64,000 bases of DNA, from positions 5,389,943 to 5,453,942 of the forward strand of contig NC_044296.2 in assembly GCF_004027225.2 (NCBI RefSeq), given 5' to 3'. The notes beneath the pieces were generated by a model, which saw nothing but the letters and a program-made list of their open reading frames with translations, had not been told where the DNA came from and did no database searches. Numbering within the stretch: position 1 is the first letter of the stretch; every line of letters begins with the position of its first letter. A program made the position numbers and the translations under genes. This document shows, piece after piece, positions 27,601-39,000 of the stretch. This DNA is from Strigops habroptila (lineage: Eukaryota > Chordata > Aves > Psittaciformes > Psittacidae).

Positions 27601-30495
27601 TGACACCACCTTGAAGTCAAGCTGTCGGAGGAGGGTGCTGAGGGCGTGCACATCCACCATAGGGGCCTTTAGCTGCTTGTGGTGCAGGTAATGCATGTTC
27701 CCGATGAGCAGGGCCACCTTGTCAGTGGCTGCTGGGACAGAAGTTGGTGCTGGGTACAGAGCGGGATGCTCCTGCTGTCCCCAAACCTTCACCCCACAGA
27801 GGTGACACCCAGCTGTGGCCAGTGTCACTGTCCCTGGGTACCAGGGCCACCAGCCCATCCTGGGCAGGCTCCTACCATAGAGTTGTCTGGGGCTGCCGTG
27901 CTCCGGGGAACCTGGGGAGAGAGAAACCCTGTGGCACAGCCCCGCAGTGCTGGGAGCACGGCTGGGACCTGCCCGCACCTACCTCCATCCCCCTCCTGCC
28001 AGGAGCATCCGGATGTGAAGAGCCGGGGGCCTGCAGCAAACGGAGGGTCAGGGATCCCCACGGGTGGCAGCACCCCAAAACCACGGGAAGGCTCGATGGG
28101 GTGGAGCAGAGCAGAGCTAGGACACCCAGGCTTGGGGGGGGTGTCTCACCGATCTCCACATCCACTTCCCGGCTCCAGAGCTCATGGAAGAGGTTGAACA
28201 CGCGGCAGGAGTAGCAGCCCCGCTCGGCCGTTGTCACCAGCTTCACCTACCAGAGGGACAAAGCAGGGTGCTACCATGCCATGGTATGCTGTGCCATGCC
28301 ATGCTTGCCAGGCCAGGCTGTGCCATGCCAGGGGTCCTGCCGTACCTGGAGCTGTGGTGCCTGCGCACCCTCCACGGGACACTGGTTCCTGAACCACTGG
28401 TACTGGGGCGGTGGGCTGCCGATGGCCCGGCACTCCAGCACCAGCGTGTCCCCCTCGGCCAGGCGGCACGGCTGTGGGTGCTGCAGGATCTGCAGCCCTG
28501 ACATGGTCGGGCAGTAACCGTCAGCTGGGGAGGGGATGAAGCAGCAAATTGGGCACCCAGAGCTGCATAGAGCTGCTTGCAGGTCCCTCACCTGCAGGTC
28601 CTGGCACCCATGGGTGGCATGAGACAAGTGGACATGAGGAAGGCACGGGGTATTCTCTCAACGTATGGAGCCAAGCTGAGAGAGCTGGGCTGGGTCAGTC
28701 TGGAGAAGAGAAGGCTCCTGAAGGGGAGACCTTAGAGCAGCTCCAGTGCCTAAAGGGGCTACAGGAAACCTGGAGAGGGGCTTTGGACAAGGGCCTGTAG
28801 GGACAGGCCAAGGGGAATGGCTTTAACCTGCCAGAGGGGAGATTGAGATGAGCTCTGAGGCAGCAGCTCTTCCCTGTGAGGGTGCTGAGGTGCTGGCACA
28901 GGGTGCCCAGAGAAGCTGTGGCTGCCCCATCCCTGGCAGTGTTCAAGGCCAGGTTGGACACAGGGGCTTGGAGCAACCTGCTCCAGTGGAAGGTGTCCCT
29001 GCCCGTGGCAGGGGGTTGGAACTGGACAAGCTTTAAGGTCCCTTCCAACTCAAACTATTCCATGATTCAGCTGCTCCATGGGCACCGTAGCCCCAGAAGG
29101 TCCAGAGCTGGGGTGCAACACACCCTGCGGAGCCACCCCATTTCTGATGGGATGAGTGGTCCCCCACAGGTTCCAGCCTGGGGACCAAATCTCGGGGCTC
29201 ACTTGCACTGGGGCTGCTGCTCCTCTCTACCCGGACATGCGCCCACTGGGAGAAGGTGAAGGTGGCCCCGCAGTTCACGCGGCAGATGAACCACTCGGAA
29301 CGGCCCCACGGCGCGGCCGTGTCCACCACTAGCTCCGGGGCCGTGGCTCCGGGCACCTACAGGACAGGAGGTGACCAGGAGCTGGGGGTCCCTCTGACCC
29401 ATCCTCCACCATGGCCAGGGTGGGAGCTCACCTCCTGCCTCCCACAGAACCACTGGTACGTGAGCCCCGGTGGTCCGGTGGCCCGGCAGCTCAGGGACAC
29501 CCGCGTCCCCTCCGCCACCACCTGCGACTCTGGCTGCACCACGATGCGGATCATGTCCTGGACTGGGAGAGGAGAAACCAGCCTGGGCTGGCTGAGACCC
29601 CCACCCCACACCAGCTCATATGATCCTCTCCTGTCCCATCCCACCCTTCAGCCCTGCCCAACCACATAATCCTACCTTGTCCCATCCGGTACCACCACCC
29701 ACCCCCACCTCATCCTGTTCCATCCCATTCCACCCCTCTCTGCTCCACCCAATCCCATCTTGTCACATCGTGCCCTGTCCTATTCCATTCTGTTCTGTCC
29801 CATCCACCCCATCCCTTCTTGTCCTGTCACAGCCCACCCCCCAGTCCTATCCTATCTCTACTGCATCCATCCATCCCATCCCTTCTTCTCCCCATCCCAC
29901 CACACCCCTCCTGTCTCACCCTACTGCCTCCATCCCAGCCCACCCCACCCTGGGCGCTGCTACCGAGAGCAAGACCACCAGCAGGAAGCACTCATCTCCC
30001 CCTACTGAGCCCCTGGTGCCCCTCTCCAGGCCCTGTGGGACCCCAGTGCCCGTCCCTACCGGCGCTGCTGAGGACGTGGCAGGCCTGTGTGTGCCCCATC
30101 CTCTCCAGGCAGCCCAGCAGGTCCTGGAGGGTACAGTCACGCTCAGCCAGGAGCTGCAGGAGGCTCTGCGTGGGGCTGCCATGGGGCTCCAGCACCTTCA
30201 GTGAGCACATCTCCAGCTCCTCCTCACTGCAAGGTGCCCGCAGCGCTCAGCACTGCAGCCCAGCTCCCCCAGCCCAGGCTGTGGCCACCATAGGGCGAGT
30301 GGGGACCTCGCTCAGCCCACGGTGTTCTGTCACTCAGGGACATCCCCTCTGCCCCTACCTGCACTTGAAGCGTTTCTCCACCGCAGCCACCTCAGCCAAC
30401 CTGCGCCAGCCGCGGCCGGTGTTGTCCAGGAGCTGGCAGAGCCGGGCCACCACATCCTCACCCAGCGAGCTGACAGGCGAGCTCCAGTCCCCCAT
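24644..30495 (-). CDS. MALT1-like paracaspase (PCASP2/PCASP3-type paralogue), copy 1
   Basis: Paracaspases are arginine-specific proteases and scaffolds of the CARD-BCL10-MALT1 route to NF-kB. Sixteen exons splice in frame to 743 aa: 30359-30495, 30060-30226, 29432-29562, 29203-29356, 28346-28524, 28150-28246, 27983-28030, 27876-27911, 27525-27731, 26916-27093, 26563-26637, 26022-26149, 25808-25954, 25513-25670, 24968-25102 and 24644-24898. Order: death domain (1-101), Ig1 (104-195), Ig2 (205-288), paracaspase (about 318-560) and Ig3 (562-700). Catalytic His393 lies in LLYYAGHGYENFG and Cys442 in FLLDMCRKR, with the same 49-residue spacing as human MALT1. The tail after Ig3 is about 40 aa, much shorter than human MALT1 (824 aa in total). 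True MALT1 lies elsewhere in birds (chromosome Z in chicken, from memory); mammals lack this paralogue. Which of the two PCASP names applies needs a tree. Confidence 0.93.
25112..25345 (-). mobile_element. CR1 LINE abutting the paracaspase exon-15 acceptor
   Basis: Minus-strand CR1 with a 3' end of 'catagtcatagaacgaatg', about 10 bp from the exon-15 acceptor at 25,103. It continues through 'ctgggcagcctgttccaatg' to about 25,345. Its 3' end supplies much of the pyrimidine-rich tract before the exon. The second copy is at 36,288-36,522. Confidence 0.85.
25350..25430 (-). mobile_element. Small CR1 3' fragment
   Basis: A second CR1 3' end ('ccatagaatggtttggg' followed by 'gaaaggagcttaagagc') starts right behind the previous copy and fades quickly. 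Its duplicate lies near 36,527-36,607. Confidence 0.6.
27112..27405 (-). mobile_element. Nested CR1 pair in a paracaspase intron
   Basis: A minus-strand CR1 (27,112-27,226, resuming at about 27,383-27,405) is split by a second minus-strand CR1 (27,227-27,382). The second starts with its own 3' end, 'ccatagaacagtttgg', in the middle of the first. The first continues afterwards with 'cagggatggggcagccac'. The duplicate is at 38,284-38,578. Confidence 0.82.
28668..29067 (+). mobile_element. CR1 LINE in paracaspase intron 4
   Basis: Plus-strand CR1 from 'ggagccaagctgagagag' to a 3' end of 'ccttccaactcaaactattcc' and 'atgattc'. It is antisense to the paracaspase gene. The duplicate is at 39,838-40,238. 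Confidence 0.92.
29630..29945 (+). repeat. Low-complexity CCCATCC-rich tract in paracaspase intron 2
   Basis: About 300 bp of irregular 'tgtcccatcc' and 'catcccatcc' units. The transcribed strand of the paracaspase gene is correspondingly rich in GGGATGGGA. The copy-2 version at 40,800-41,115 differs by several small indels, as expected for sequencing error in such DNA. Confidence 0.8.
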
Positions 30496-31496
30496 CGCGC
30501 CCGGCCCCTGCCCGGGCATGCAGAGGGACCACAGCACTCAGTGGTGATGGGGTGAGGATGAGCGTCTGTGCCCCACCGGCCACCACCCCACATCGCATGG
30601 ATCAGGAGGAAGAGCACCAGCACAAGCTCGTTGGCATCAAGTCACCTCCCTGCAGGAGCCTCCGCAGGGAGGAGCTGGGATCTGGCTGCCAGCAGCCAGC
30701 CAGGAATGCCACCAGCTCCCCCTCCATGGAGGGCATGAACCACAAGAGGAGCACAGGGGACCCTGCTCTGCCCCCAGCTTTGGGTGAGGAGCCAGTGCCA
30801 TGATAGCCCAGCCCCAGGACAGGGATCTTCCAGGGAACTGGAAAGAGGGGATGTTCAGTGACTGTCCCTGTCCCTTCAGGGGGACACAGAGAACAGGGCC
30901 CACCACAGAGGGCAGCAGCAGAGACCCCAGTGGGGCACCAGCAGCCCCCTCACCAGCACCAGGCCCCCTGGGTGGTGGCTCCAGAGCCCAGTGTGAGCCT
31001 GCTGGGCCACAACGAGGAGCACGGGGCGGGGTAGGGAGTATACAGGGGGGTCCTGGGACCCACCTGCGGTCCCCTTGACCCTCGCAAAGGCTTTGGCAGA
31101 GAGGGGAGCACGGCATAAATCAGGGGGCAGCACCCAGGGACCGGCTCCCTCTCCTCCTCCTCCCAACCCACGCACGCAGCCGCCAGTGCCCAGAACAAGC
31201 CATGCGCAGGGCTGGGTAGCACCAGGGGCTCCAGGGCAGAGGCAGGGCCCCGGTCTCCCCCGGTGCTGCCCCAGGGGTGGCTGTGGGGACAGGACAGGGC
31301 ACTCACCACTGGACACGGCCCAGCCCGAGCCCCGGCAGCTCCCAGCGCTGAGCCCGCGCAGAGGAAACGAGAGTTCAAGCCACCCCCCCGACCCCCCCCG
31401 CGCTGCAGCAGCGGCACTTCTGCTTCCCTCTGCTGCTTCCTGTGCCCCGGGAGCACCACACAGCCCCTGGGCACCGGCTCAGCCCTTCCCACAGCA
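30496..31496. promoter_or_regulatory. Paracaspase upstream region with possible 5' non-coding exon
   Basis: No coding sequence is supported. On the minus strand a GTGAGT donor lies at about 31,306-31,301. Before it, at about 31,310-31,450, is GC-rich DNA with CAGGAAG and GAGGGAAG words that resemble ETS sites. This could be a TATA-less promoter and first exon of the paracaspase gene, whose ATG is at 30,495. The duplicate is at about 42,480-42,625. Confidence 0.35.
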
Positions 31497-32165
31497 ACCA
31501 ACAGGCTGGGAGGAAGCTCTGGACATCATCCAGTGCAACCCCTGCCAGGCCAGGGCCACCCAGAGCAGGGCACACAGGAATGTGCCCATGTGGGTTTGAA
31601 TGTCTCCAGAGAGGGAGACTCCACAACCCCCCTGGGCAGCCTGTGCCAGGGCTCTGCCACCCTCAGCATAAAGAAGTTCTTCCTCATGTTGAGGTGGAAC
31701 TTGTTGTGTTTTATTTTCTGGCCATTGCTCCTCGTCTGTCACTGGGCACCACTGAGAAGTCTGGCCCCATCCTCCTGGCGCCCGCCTTTGAGCTATTGAA
31801 TCTGCATTGATGAGATCCCCTCAGGCTGCTCTTCTCTGACTAACCAGGCCCAGCTCCTGCAATCTCTCCTCATCAGAGAGATGCTCCAGACCCCTGAGCA
31901 TCGCTGTGGCCTCCACTGGACCCTCTCCAGCAGCTCCTTGTCTCTCATCCTGAGGAGCCCAGCACCTGCACACAGTGCTCCAGATGTGGCCTCACCAAGG
32001 GTCAGTAGAGGGGGAGGAATCACCTCCCTTGACCACACTCATCACCAATGCACCCCAGGATACTCTTGCCCCTCCTGGCCACAAGCTCATGACCACGACC
32101 AGTTCATGGTCAAACTTATCATCCACCAGCACTCCCAGGTCCTTCACAGCTGAACTGCTCTCGTA
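31497..32165 (-). mobile_element. Longer CR1 LINE (older subfamily) between paracaspase and MRPL54
   Basis: Minus-strand CR1 of about 670 bp. It begins with 'ctctggacatcatccagtgc', passes 'aagaagttcttcctcatgtt' and 'gctgctcttctctgactaac', and reaches more 5' CR1 sequence ('ggtccttcacagctgaactg'). It differs from the common young copies. The duplicate is at 42,664-43,330. Confidence 0.88.
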
Positions 32166-32564
32166 GTAGCTGGGAGGACCTTGAAGGTGGCTGCTTTGTC
32201 CCCACAGCCCAACTCAAGGCCAGGCAGGAGCTGCTGGGCAACGAGTCTGGGTCAAACCGAGGTGGCACAGTGATACCAGCAGTCATCCCCCACCCCAACC
32301 CCCCCCACACCCCACTGCAGGGCGCTTCCAGCGCAGGCTGTGATAGCGCAGGGCCTCTCAGGGCCCCTCTACCAGCAAAAAACCTGAGCTTTCTGTTTTA
32401 CCAAATACACCAAAATGTGTGCCTTGTGTTGCCTCAGCCCTCACAGCCCCTGCAGAGGGTTGGCCACTGCTCCCATCACAGGCATCGGTCTCAAGAGAGG
32501 TTTATTACTCATTTACAAGAGCAGCCCAAACGCAGGAGCTGGGCTCGGGGCAGCCCCAAAGCAC

Positions 32565-33448
32565 CTACAGCTTCTTGCTCTTCTTCGCCTGTTGTTCTGC
32601 CACGTATTGTACTTCCGCAGGCGCCTCCAATACTCGATGGAGTTGGGATCCAGCTCCTCCAGCTTCTTGGGAGGCCCGAGGTGGATCTTAAAGAGCCTGC
32701 GGGCAACACAGAGCACGAGGCTACAGGAAGGAGAGCAAATGGACAATGATGGAGCGATGGAAGCGTGTGCCTGGGACACGCGGATCCATCCTCGCCCTCC
32801 GCACCCACAGCGCGCCCTGCTCCCCTGCTCCCGTGCTCCAGCGGGGGCTCCGGGCTGTGGAGCAGCGGGTTTCCTTCTCCCAGCGCAGGCCCCCGTGGTC
32901 CTTCGCACCAGTCGGTGCCCCCGGGCTGGCGGCTCTGCAGGGACACGGCAGGGGGAGCGGGCACCACCTACCAGTCCGGGTACTCGGATGTCGGGCTTCA
33001 GGCCACCTCGGGCCGTCCTTGAAGTAATTGACGCCCATGGCGTAGGTGGCGAGCATGGCGGGGTCGGTGCACACCTCCGGCGCCTTCAGCCCCTCCTTCG
33101 GGACGCTCTTGCCCTTCGCCTTCATGGCTGCGGGACGAGGGCACGGACGGGGAGGGGGTCAGGGGGCTCAGCCCGGGCGAGGGATGGGGGGAAGAACCCG
33201 GCCCCGGCGCGGGCAGCAGCACCGGGGGCAGGAAGAAGACAAGGGCGGACGGAGGCACAGCGGGAGGAGGGAGCTGGGGCGGGGCACGGGGCGCCGGGCA
33301 CGGGCCGGGGAAGAGGGAGCAGGCTGGCTCGAGGGAGCGGGCGGGGGCGCGGGACCGGTCCCGCTCGGGGGCTCACCCGGCTTCTTGGCGTAGCCGCGGG
33401 CCGGGCCGGGAGCGCCGCCCGCAGCCGTAGCAGCGCCCGGGCCGCCAT
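32565..33448 (-). CDS. MRPL54: MRPL54, copy 1 (frame disturbed, probable sequencing errors)
   Basis: The same three exons as the clean copy at 43,732-44,616 are present at 33377-33448, 32972-33127 and 32565-32696. Single-base losses in homopolymers disturb the frame, including one in each exon. This copy lies in the error-rich end of the left contig, so it should not be read as a real pseudogene. See the second copy for function. A minus-strand AATAAA (32501-32506 as TTTATT) follows the stop. Confidence 0.8.
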
Positions 33449-33651
33449 GGTGGGCGCGCGGGGCACGGCGAGAGGGGCGCAGCCGGGAAGGCGACGCGCC
33501 GGGATAGGCTGAGCGCTCGGAGGGGCGGGGACCGCCGGGAGGGGCGGGGCAGCGCATGCGCGGCGGCGGCCGGCGGCGGCGGGTCCGTCCGTGTCCCGGG
33601 GGCGGCGGGTGGGCCGCGCGGACCGGACCGGCCCCGGGTCCCGCCCGCGCC

Positions 33652-35626
33652 ATGGACCGCGCCGGCCGCCCCCGGGCGGCCGCCCCCGGCAGCGCTGAGG
33701 TGGCCGGAGCCGCCGGCCATGGGACACGGAGGAGGGGCCCGCGGCGCGGACCGGCGGCCCGGAGCGGAGCGCGGGGAGCGGGCGGCCGCAGGAGCCCCCT
33801 TCGGCACCCCGGCCCCCTGGCTGCGGCTCCGGGCAGGACCTGCCCAGCCGCGGGAGCCAGCGTGGCCCGGGCCCTGCCCGGTCTCTGAGGACGAGGAGGG
33901 AGAGAGCGCTGAGCCGCGGGCCCCGGCAGCTGGGAACTGGGTGCCGGGAGCGCCCCCGCGGCCACGGGACACCTGCAGGCCCCCGGCAGCAGCGACGCCG
34001 CGGGCAATGGAGCTGGACGAGGCTGCGGAGGACGAACTCCCGGAGGTCCAGGCTCTGCTGCTGCAGCTCGAAACCCTCGATCCCAACCTCCGCGACCGCC
34101 CCCCGGCTCTGAGCAGGGCCGGGCGCTGGCACCGCCCCTCTGGCGGGAGACGGGCCCGCTGGGGCCGCCGGCAGTGCAGGGCCGGTGCCGGCCGTGGCCC
34201 TTGCCACGTGGCCACGGCCGGGCCTGGACACCCGGCGCTGCTGTGCGCAGCACCCGCCTGCTCCGGCCCTGCCACGGGCTGCTCTTCGCCGAGCCGAGCG
34301 GGAGGACTTGCTGAGCCTCCTGTGTACGGGGGGCTGCCGAGCCCGGCGGCACGACACCCTTGGCCTGCTCCAGTGTCCTGTGTGGGACCAGCCTGGAGGC
34401 GGCGGGTCAGGAGGAACCGGCCGCTGTGGGGAGGCTGGAGGAAGGAGCGGTGGCAGCGGGTGTTGTGGAGAGGGGCGGGTGAGGTTGGCTCCAGCAGTGA
34501 GGGCCCTCGGACTGCTCCCCAGAGCCAGCCGGGTCCCTGTCCCCGGCCCGGAGGAGGAGGAGCAGCCGCCTCGGGCAGTGTGACTGTGAGTGCCCGGGCT
34601 TCTGTTTCCCTGGGGGGTTCGGGTTGGGCAGAGGGGACCGGGGGTGGCTTCTTCTCAGGTCCTGGTGCCCAGATCTGACCCTCAGAACTGGCTTTGGCTG
34701 CTGAACATGGGGCGCTTGCAGTGGCTGATCCTGCGTGTGCCAGGGGAGAGGCTGTGGTCCAGACAGCTCCAGGGGCAGCCTGGCTGAACCCCTGAGATCC
34801 CAGCCACAGCCTCACCTGATCTCTTGTTGCTTTGCAGAACAGGGAACCTTCATCCTCCTGCCTGACTTCAAAGAGGGTGAGTTGCTTCTATGCTGGAGCA
34901 GCAGAAGCACCCAGGGTCCTGACCACCACCTCCTGCTCTGACTCTGGCTGAAGCACATGGGAGGGAGCACCAGCTCTTGCCCATGGACGGTGGGAACATG
35001 GCTGCAGACTCCAGGGGGCTCATCAATTCCTCACTGAGCAAATGGGTGCTTTAGGGATCAGGGAGTGGGAAATAGGGGTGCTTCAGGCTTGGGAAGAGAG
35101 AAAGAGGATTCCAGGGTTGTGCCCGAGGGAGCAGCCCTGGGGCAGAGTTGGTTCAACTGATGCAGGAGTTGTCTCCCAGGTTCTGTGTGTAGGAGCACAG
35201 TTAATGGCAGCAGGAGTTGGTACCCTGAGGTGGGGACCAGCCCCTGCTTAGTCTCCCGATGCTCAGTTCCAGGCCCCTGTGACCCAGAGGATCTGCTGGA
35301 CGGTGTGTTTTCGGAGCCAAGTACCTGGGTTCCACGCAGCTGATCTCGGAGCGGAACCCCCGACCACGTCCGCATGGCACAAGCCAGGAGGCAGTGGACA
35401 GGATCAAAGGTGCAGGATGGGAAGGGGGCGAACTGCGTCAGGCTGGTGCCCCATGGGCATGGGCCATCAGGACCGCCCAGGGACCTCCTGGCTGTGGGGG
35501 CAGGGCCCCCACAGCAGTGACCTCCTGGGTGTTTCGTTCTGCGCCCCAGAGGGGAGTCCCAGCCCAGAAGAGGTGGATCTGTTTGTCTCCACGCAGAGGA
35601 TCAAGGTGCTCACCGCTGACACACAG
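33652..35626 (+). CDS. APBA3: APBA3, copy 1: first four exons only, frame disturbed
   Basis: Counterparts of exons 1-4 of the intact gene lie at 33652-34585, 34838-34876, 35267-35409 and about 35553-35626; the N run then cuts the gene in intron 4. Dozens of single-base losses, mostly in G or C runs, break the frame, and the exon-4 acceptor AG is missing. The pattern worsens toward the gap, which points to poor consensus at a contig end rather than a decayed gene. Use the copy at 44,822-50,544. Confidence 0.8.
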
Positions 35627-35910
35627 GTGAGCAGGAGATCCACATGGATTGGGGCTGCTGAAACCGTCCTGTTTGGCTTTGGGAGCTTGCTTGGCACCCA
35701 CACATCAGGGTGGTGGTGCCTTGAGTGAGGACACGTGTCGGAGGAGACAGGTCACTCCATGGTCATCTCACACAGGCGGGGTGGTGTCCTCAGGTCTCTG
35801 CGTGCTGGCGTTGAGGCTCCTCTGCAACTGCACCTCCTGGGAGCTCGGGGTCCCCAGCCCGAGCTGGGCGAGCCCTCGAGGGAAGGAGCTGTTTGTCTCT
35901 TGGAGCGTAG

Positions 35911-36010
35911 NNNNNNNNNNNNNNNNNNNNNNNNNNNNNNNNNNNNNNNNNNNNNNNNNNNNNNNNNNNNNNNNNNNNNNNNNNNNNNNNNNNNNNNNNN
36001 NNNNNNNNNN
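35911..36010. other. Assembly gap (100 N)
   Basis: Exactly 100 Ns, a conventional placeholder for a gap of unknown size. Left of it is APBA3 intron 4; right of it is the last exon of the upstream paracaspase gene. These cannot adjoin in a normal single-copy locus. Confidence 0.99.
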
Positions 36011-39000
36011 TCCTCCACGAAGTCCTCCATGCCCGGTACCGGTACTGCAGGCAGACGGTGAACACCAGCTCCCGCTGCGGGGCACGGGCAGTGTGAGCAG
36101 GAGCCGTGGCCAGCTCCAGCCCCCGGCCTCGTAAGGGTCTTACCTGCAGCTTCTGCAAGCCACAGAGCCGGCTGTAGAGGCAGCAGGAAGGGCAATTGAG
36201 GCTCCAGGTGGACGCCAATGGGCCTGCCCATGTCCTCCGGGTTCCCCTTATTGGTGCACTTAAGGTCCACACCCAGCTCCTGCCACATAGTCATAGAACG
36301 AATGAGGTTGGAAAAGAGCTTTGAGCTCATCAAGTCCAACCGTTCCCAGCACTGGCAAGGCCACCACTAATCCATGGCACTGAGGGCCTCGGCTACACGG
36401 TTTGGGGACACTTGCAGGGACAGTGACTCCAGCCCTGCCCTGGGCAGCCTGTTCCAATGCCTGAGCACCCTTTGGGGAAAAATTGTTCCTCATCTCCATC
36501 TAAACCTTCCCTGGTGCAGCTTGAGGCCATAGAATGGTTTGGGTTTGAAAGGAGCTTAAGAGCAGGTAGTTCCAACTACAGAGCATCTGGTTCCAACCAC
36601 AAATGGCATCCAACCATGGAAACCACCATGGTCCCCCCACCCTATTCCCCAGCATCGCGCTGTCATGGGCTTGGGCTGCCCGTTCCCACCTCAGGTATGT
36701 CGGTGAGCTTGGCCTCACACGTGGCGATGTCCTCGGGGTGGCCACCACGCGCGTGTAGATGATCATGATGTTGGAGAACTCAGCGGCAAAGCCCAGTTGG
36801 ATGGTGACACCACAGTCAAAGCTGAGGGCCCGGCTCTCCGGCAGGACTAGAATGGGATGGAGAGCACAGGCCTCGACCTGAGCCGTGCCCATGGGTGAGG
36901 TGACCACCTGGGGGTGGGGACATGGACGTGATGCTCCTGCCTCCAGGCTGGCAGCTCTGTACCAGCACGTTGTGACTCTCACCATGAGCCTTGGACCACT
37001 GGAGGTTCCTGGCCGAGGACTCGTCCCGGGCTGGTGCGTGGATGGGGTCCGTCAGAGCTCGTCTCTCTGAGAGGTTGCTGCGGAGCTCCAGCGCCTGCCG
37101 GCCCCGCGTGATCTCCAGTGTGCCCATGTCTGCGGGGGGACAGGGGTCGGTGCAGGCCATAGAGGGTGTTGCTGTTCCCTGCTGCTCCCCACTCACCCTC
37201 GGCCACCTTGTCCAGCAACACTGTGATCTTCTCGTCCTCCAGCAGCCAGCGCTTGAGGAAGGTGACAAATATGCCGTTGGAGAGCTCGCCCTGGCTCAGC
37301 TCGTAGGCTTCAGCGTCTGCGCACCTGCAGGGACGGGGCAGCGTTACTCCATGCTTCACTCCCCTGGGAACCAGCCCCCAATCCCTGGGGAAGCCAAAGC
37401 TGGGTGCCCCCAGCTCTACCCGCTCCATTGACCCATCTGGCCACCATGGTGGGGAGAGGTGGGAGCCACACGAGGCCCTGGATGCTTAAAGAATCATCAG
37501 GCCAAATCCCTGTGCTCCAGAGGAGCCTCAGGGCTTTGTCCCCAAGAAGCACAGTGGGCATCTTCCTGCCCCATATGGGACTGGATGATGCCACTCACCC
37601 ACCACCTCCAGCATCGACTGGAGGAGGCGATGCTGCTCAGAAATGGAGGGGAAAAGACACAGATGCAAAGACAGCCAAGCCATGATGGGAGACTCCTCCC
37701 TGATGCCTGTGTTGGGGGCAGCAGGGGGTGGACCCACGTGGCATAGCCGAAGACGATGTTGGCCGTGACCTGCAGTGTCCCGACATTTGGGATGACATCG
37801 TCGTTGAGGTTCCTGCAAGAGAAGTGCTGCTGGACTTGCTGTCACCCAACCCCCACCCCAGGGCACCCTGTGGGCTGCCCTGTGCCCCTCTGCCCACCCA
37901 TCGTGGTGTTTTCCAGCTCAGCTGGGGCGCTGATGCCTTGGTGCACCAAAGCCAATGGGTTTGGATGGGACCCTGTGGATTCCCCACTCCACTCCACTCC
38001 CCATGGAACCAGCACCCTCAGGAACCCCTGTGCCGGGACATCCCAGCGTGGCAGCTTGTCCCCAGGCTGGTGGCCAGGGCCGGGTCACCTCTTGCGGCAC
38101 ATGTCAAGCAGGAAGACGTTGAGGCTGGTGTGGCGCTGCTGCATGCCCTGCAGCACCCGCTGCACGCACAGGCAGTGGGCAGAGGTGTAGGCACTGGGCG
38201 CGTCGATGGGCACCATGAAGCTATTGCCAAAGTTTTCATAGCCATGCCCGGCGTAGTAGAGCAAACCTGCAGGTGAGCAGTGACTTGGGTTGGGTTGAAG
38301 GGACCTTAAAGCTCCTCCAGTTCCACCCCCCTGCCACGGGGAGGGACATCTTCCACTAGAGCAGGTTGCTCCAAGCCCCGTCCAACCTGGCCTTGAACCA
38401 TAGAACAGTTTGGATTGGAAGGGACCTTCAAAGGTCACCTAGTCTAAGCCCCTGCAATGACCAGGGGCATCTTCAACTGGATCGGGTTGCCCAGAACACA
38501 TCCCGCCTGGCCTGGAATGTCTCCAGGGATGGTGCCTCCATCACCTCTTGCAGGGATGGGGCAGCCACAATTTCACCCACAACATTCCTTGACCTGCCAG
38601 TGCCTGCTCCCTCCCTGAGCACCCCCAAGTGCCCAGCAGCAAAACAACCCCCCAGCTCCCCCTGGATGGAGCTGCCCCGCCGGGTGCCACCGCACCATAG
38701 ACACCCTTGTCGAGGAGGAGGAGGAACTCATTGACAGCCATCTGCATCTCTGCCTTGCGCAGGTCCAGCAGTGACACCACCTTGAAGTCAAGCTGTCGGA
38801 GGAGGGTGCTGAGGGCGTGCACATCCACCATAGGGGCCTTTAGCTGCTTGTGGTGCAGGTAATGCATGTTCCCGATGAGCAGGGCCACCTTGTCAGTGGC
38901 TGCTGGGACAGAAGTTGGTGCTGGGTACAGAGCGGGATGCTCCTGCTGTCCCCAAACCTTCACCCCACAGAGGTGACACCCAGCTGTGGCCAGTGTCACT

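Larger units (their letters stand above)
24834..35910. repeat. 11.1-kb duplicated block, copy 1
   Basis: This interval recurs in the same orientation at 36,011-47,161 with near-identity, including introns and CR1 copies. It starts inside the last paracaspase exon and ends in APBA3 intron 4, directly at the N run. The differences are mostly one-base indels in homopolymers. It is best read as an unmerged contig overlap, not a biological duplication. Confidence 0.95.

Noticed and set aside
29620-30008. Long Pro/Ser/His-rich plus-strand frames
   Set aside because: They are translations of the CCCATCC low-complexity tract in a paracaspase intron.
33122-34815. Minus-strand open frames of up to 480 codons across the first APBA3 exon
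   Set aside because: They are antisense to a well-supported exon in very GC-rich DNA, with Pro/Arg/Ala/Gly composition from base bias and no domain.
32565-35626. MRPL54 and APBA3 copy 1 as true pseudogenes
   Set aside because: Breaks are single-base losses clustered in homopolymers next to a contig end, and the intact versions exist in copy 2.
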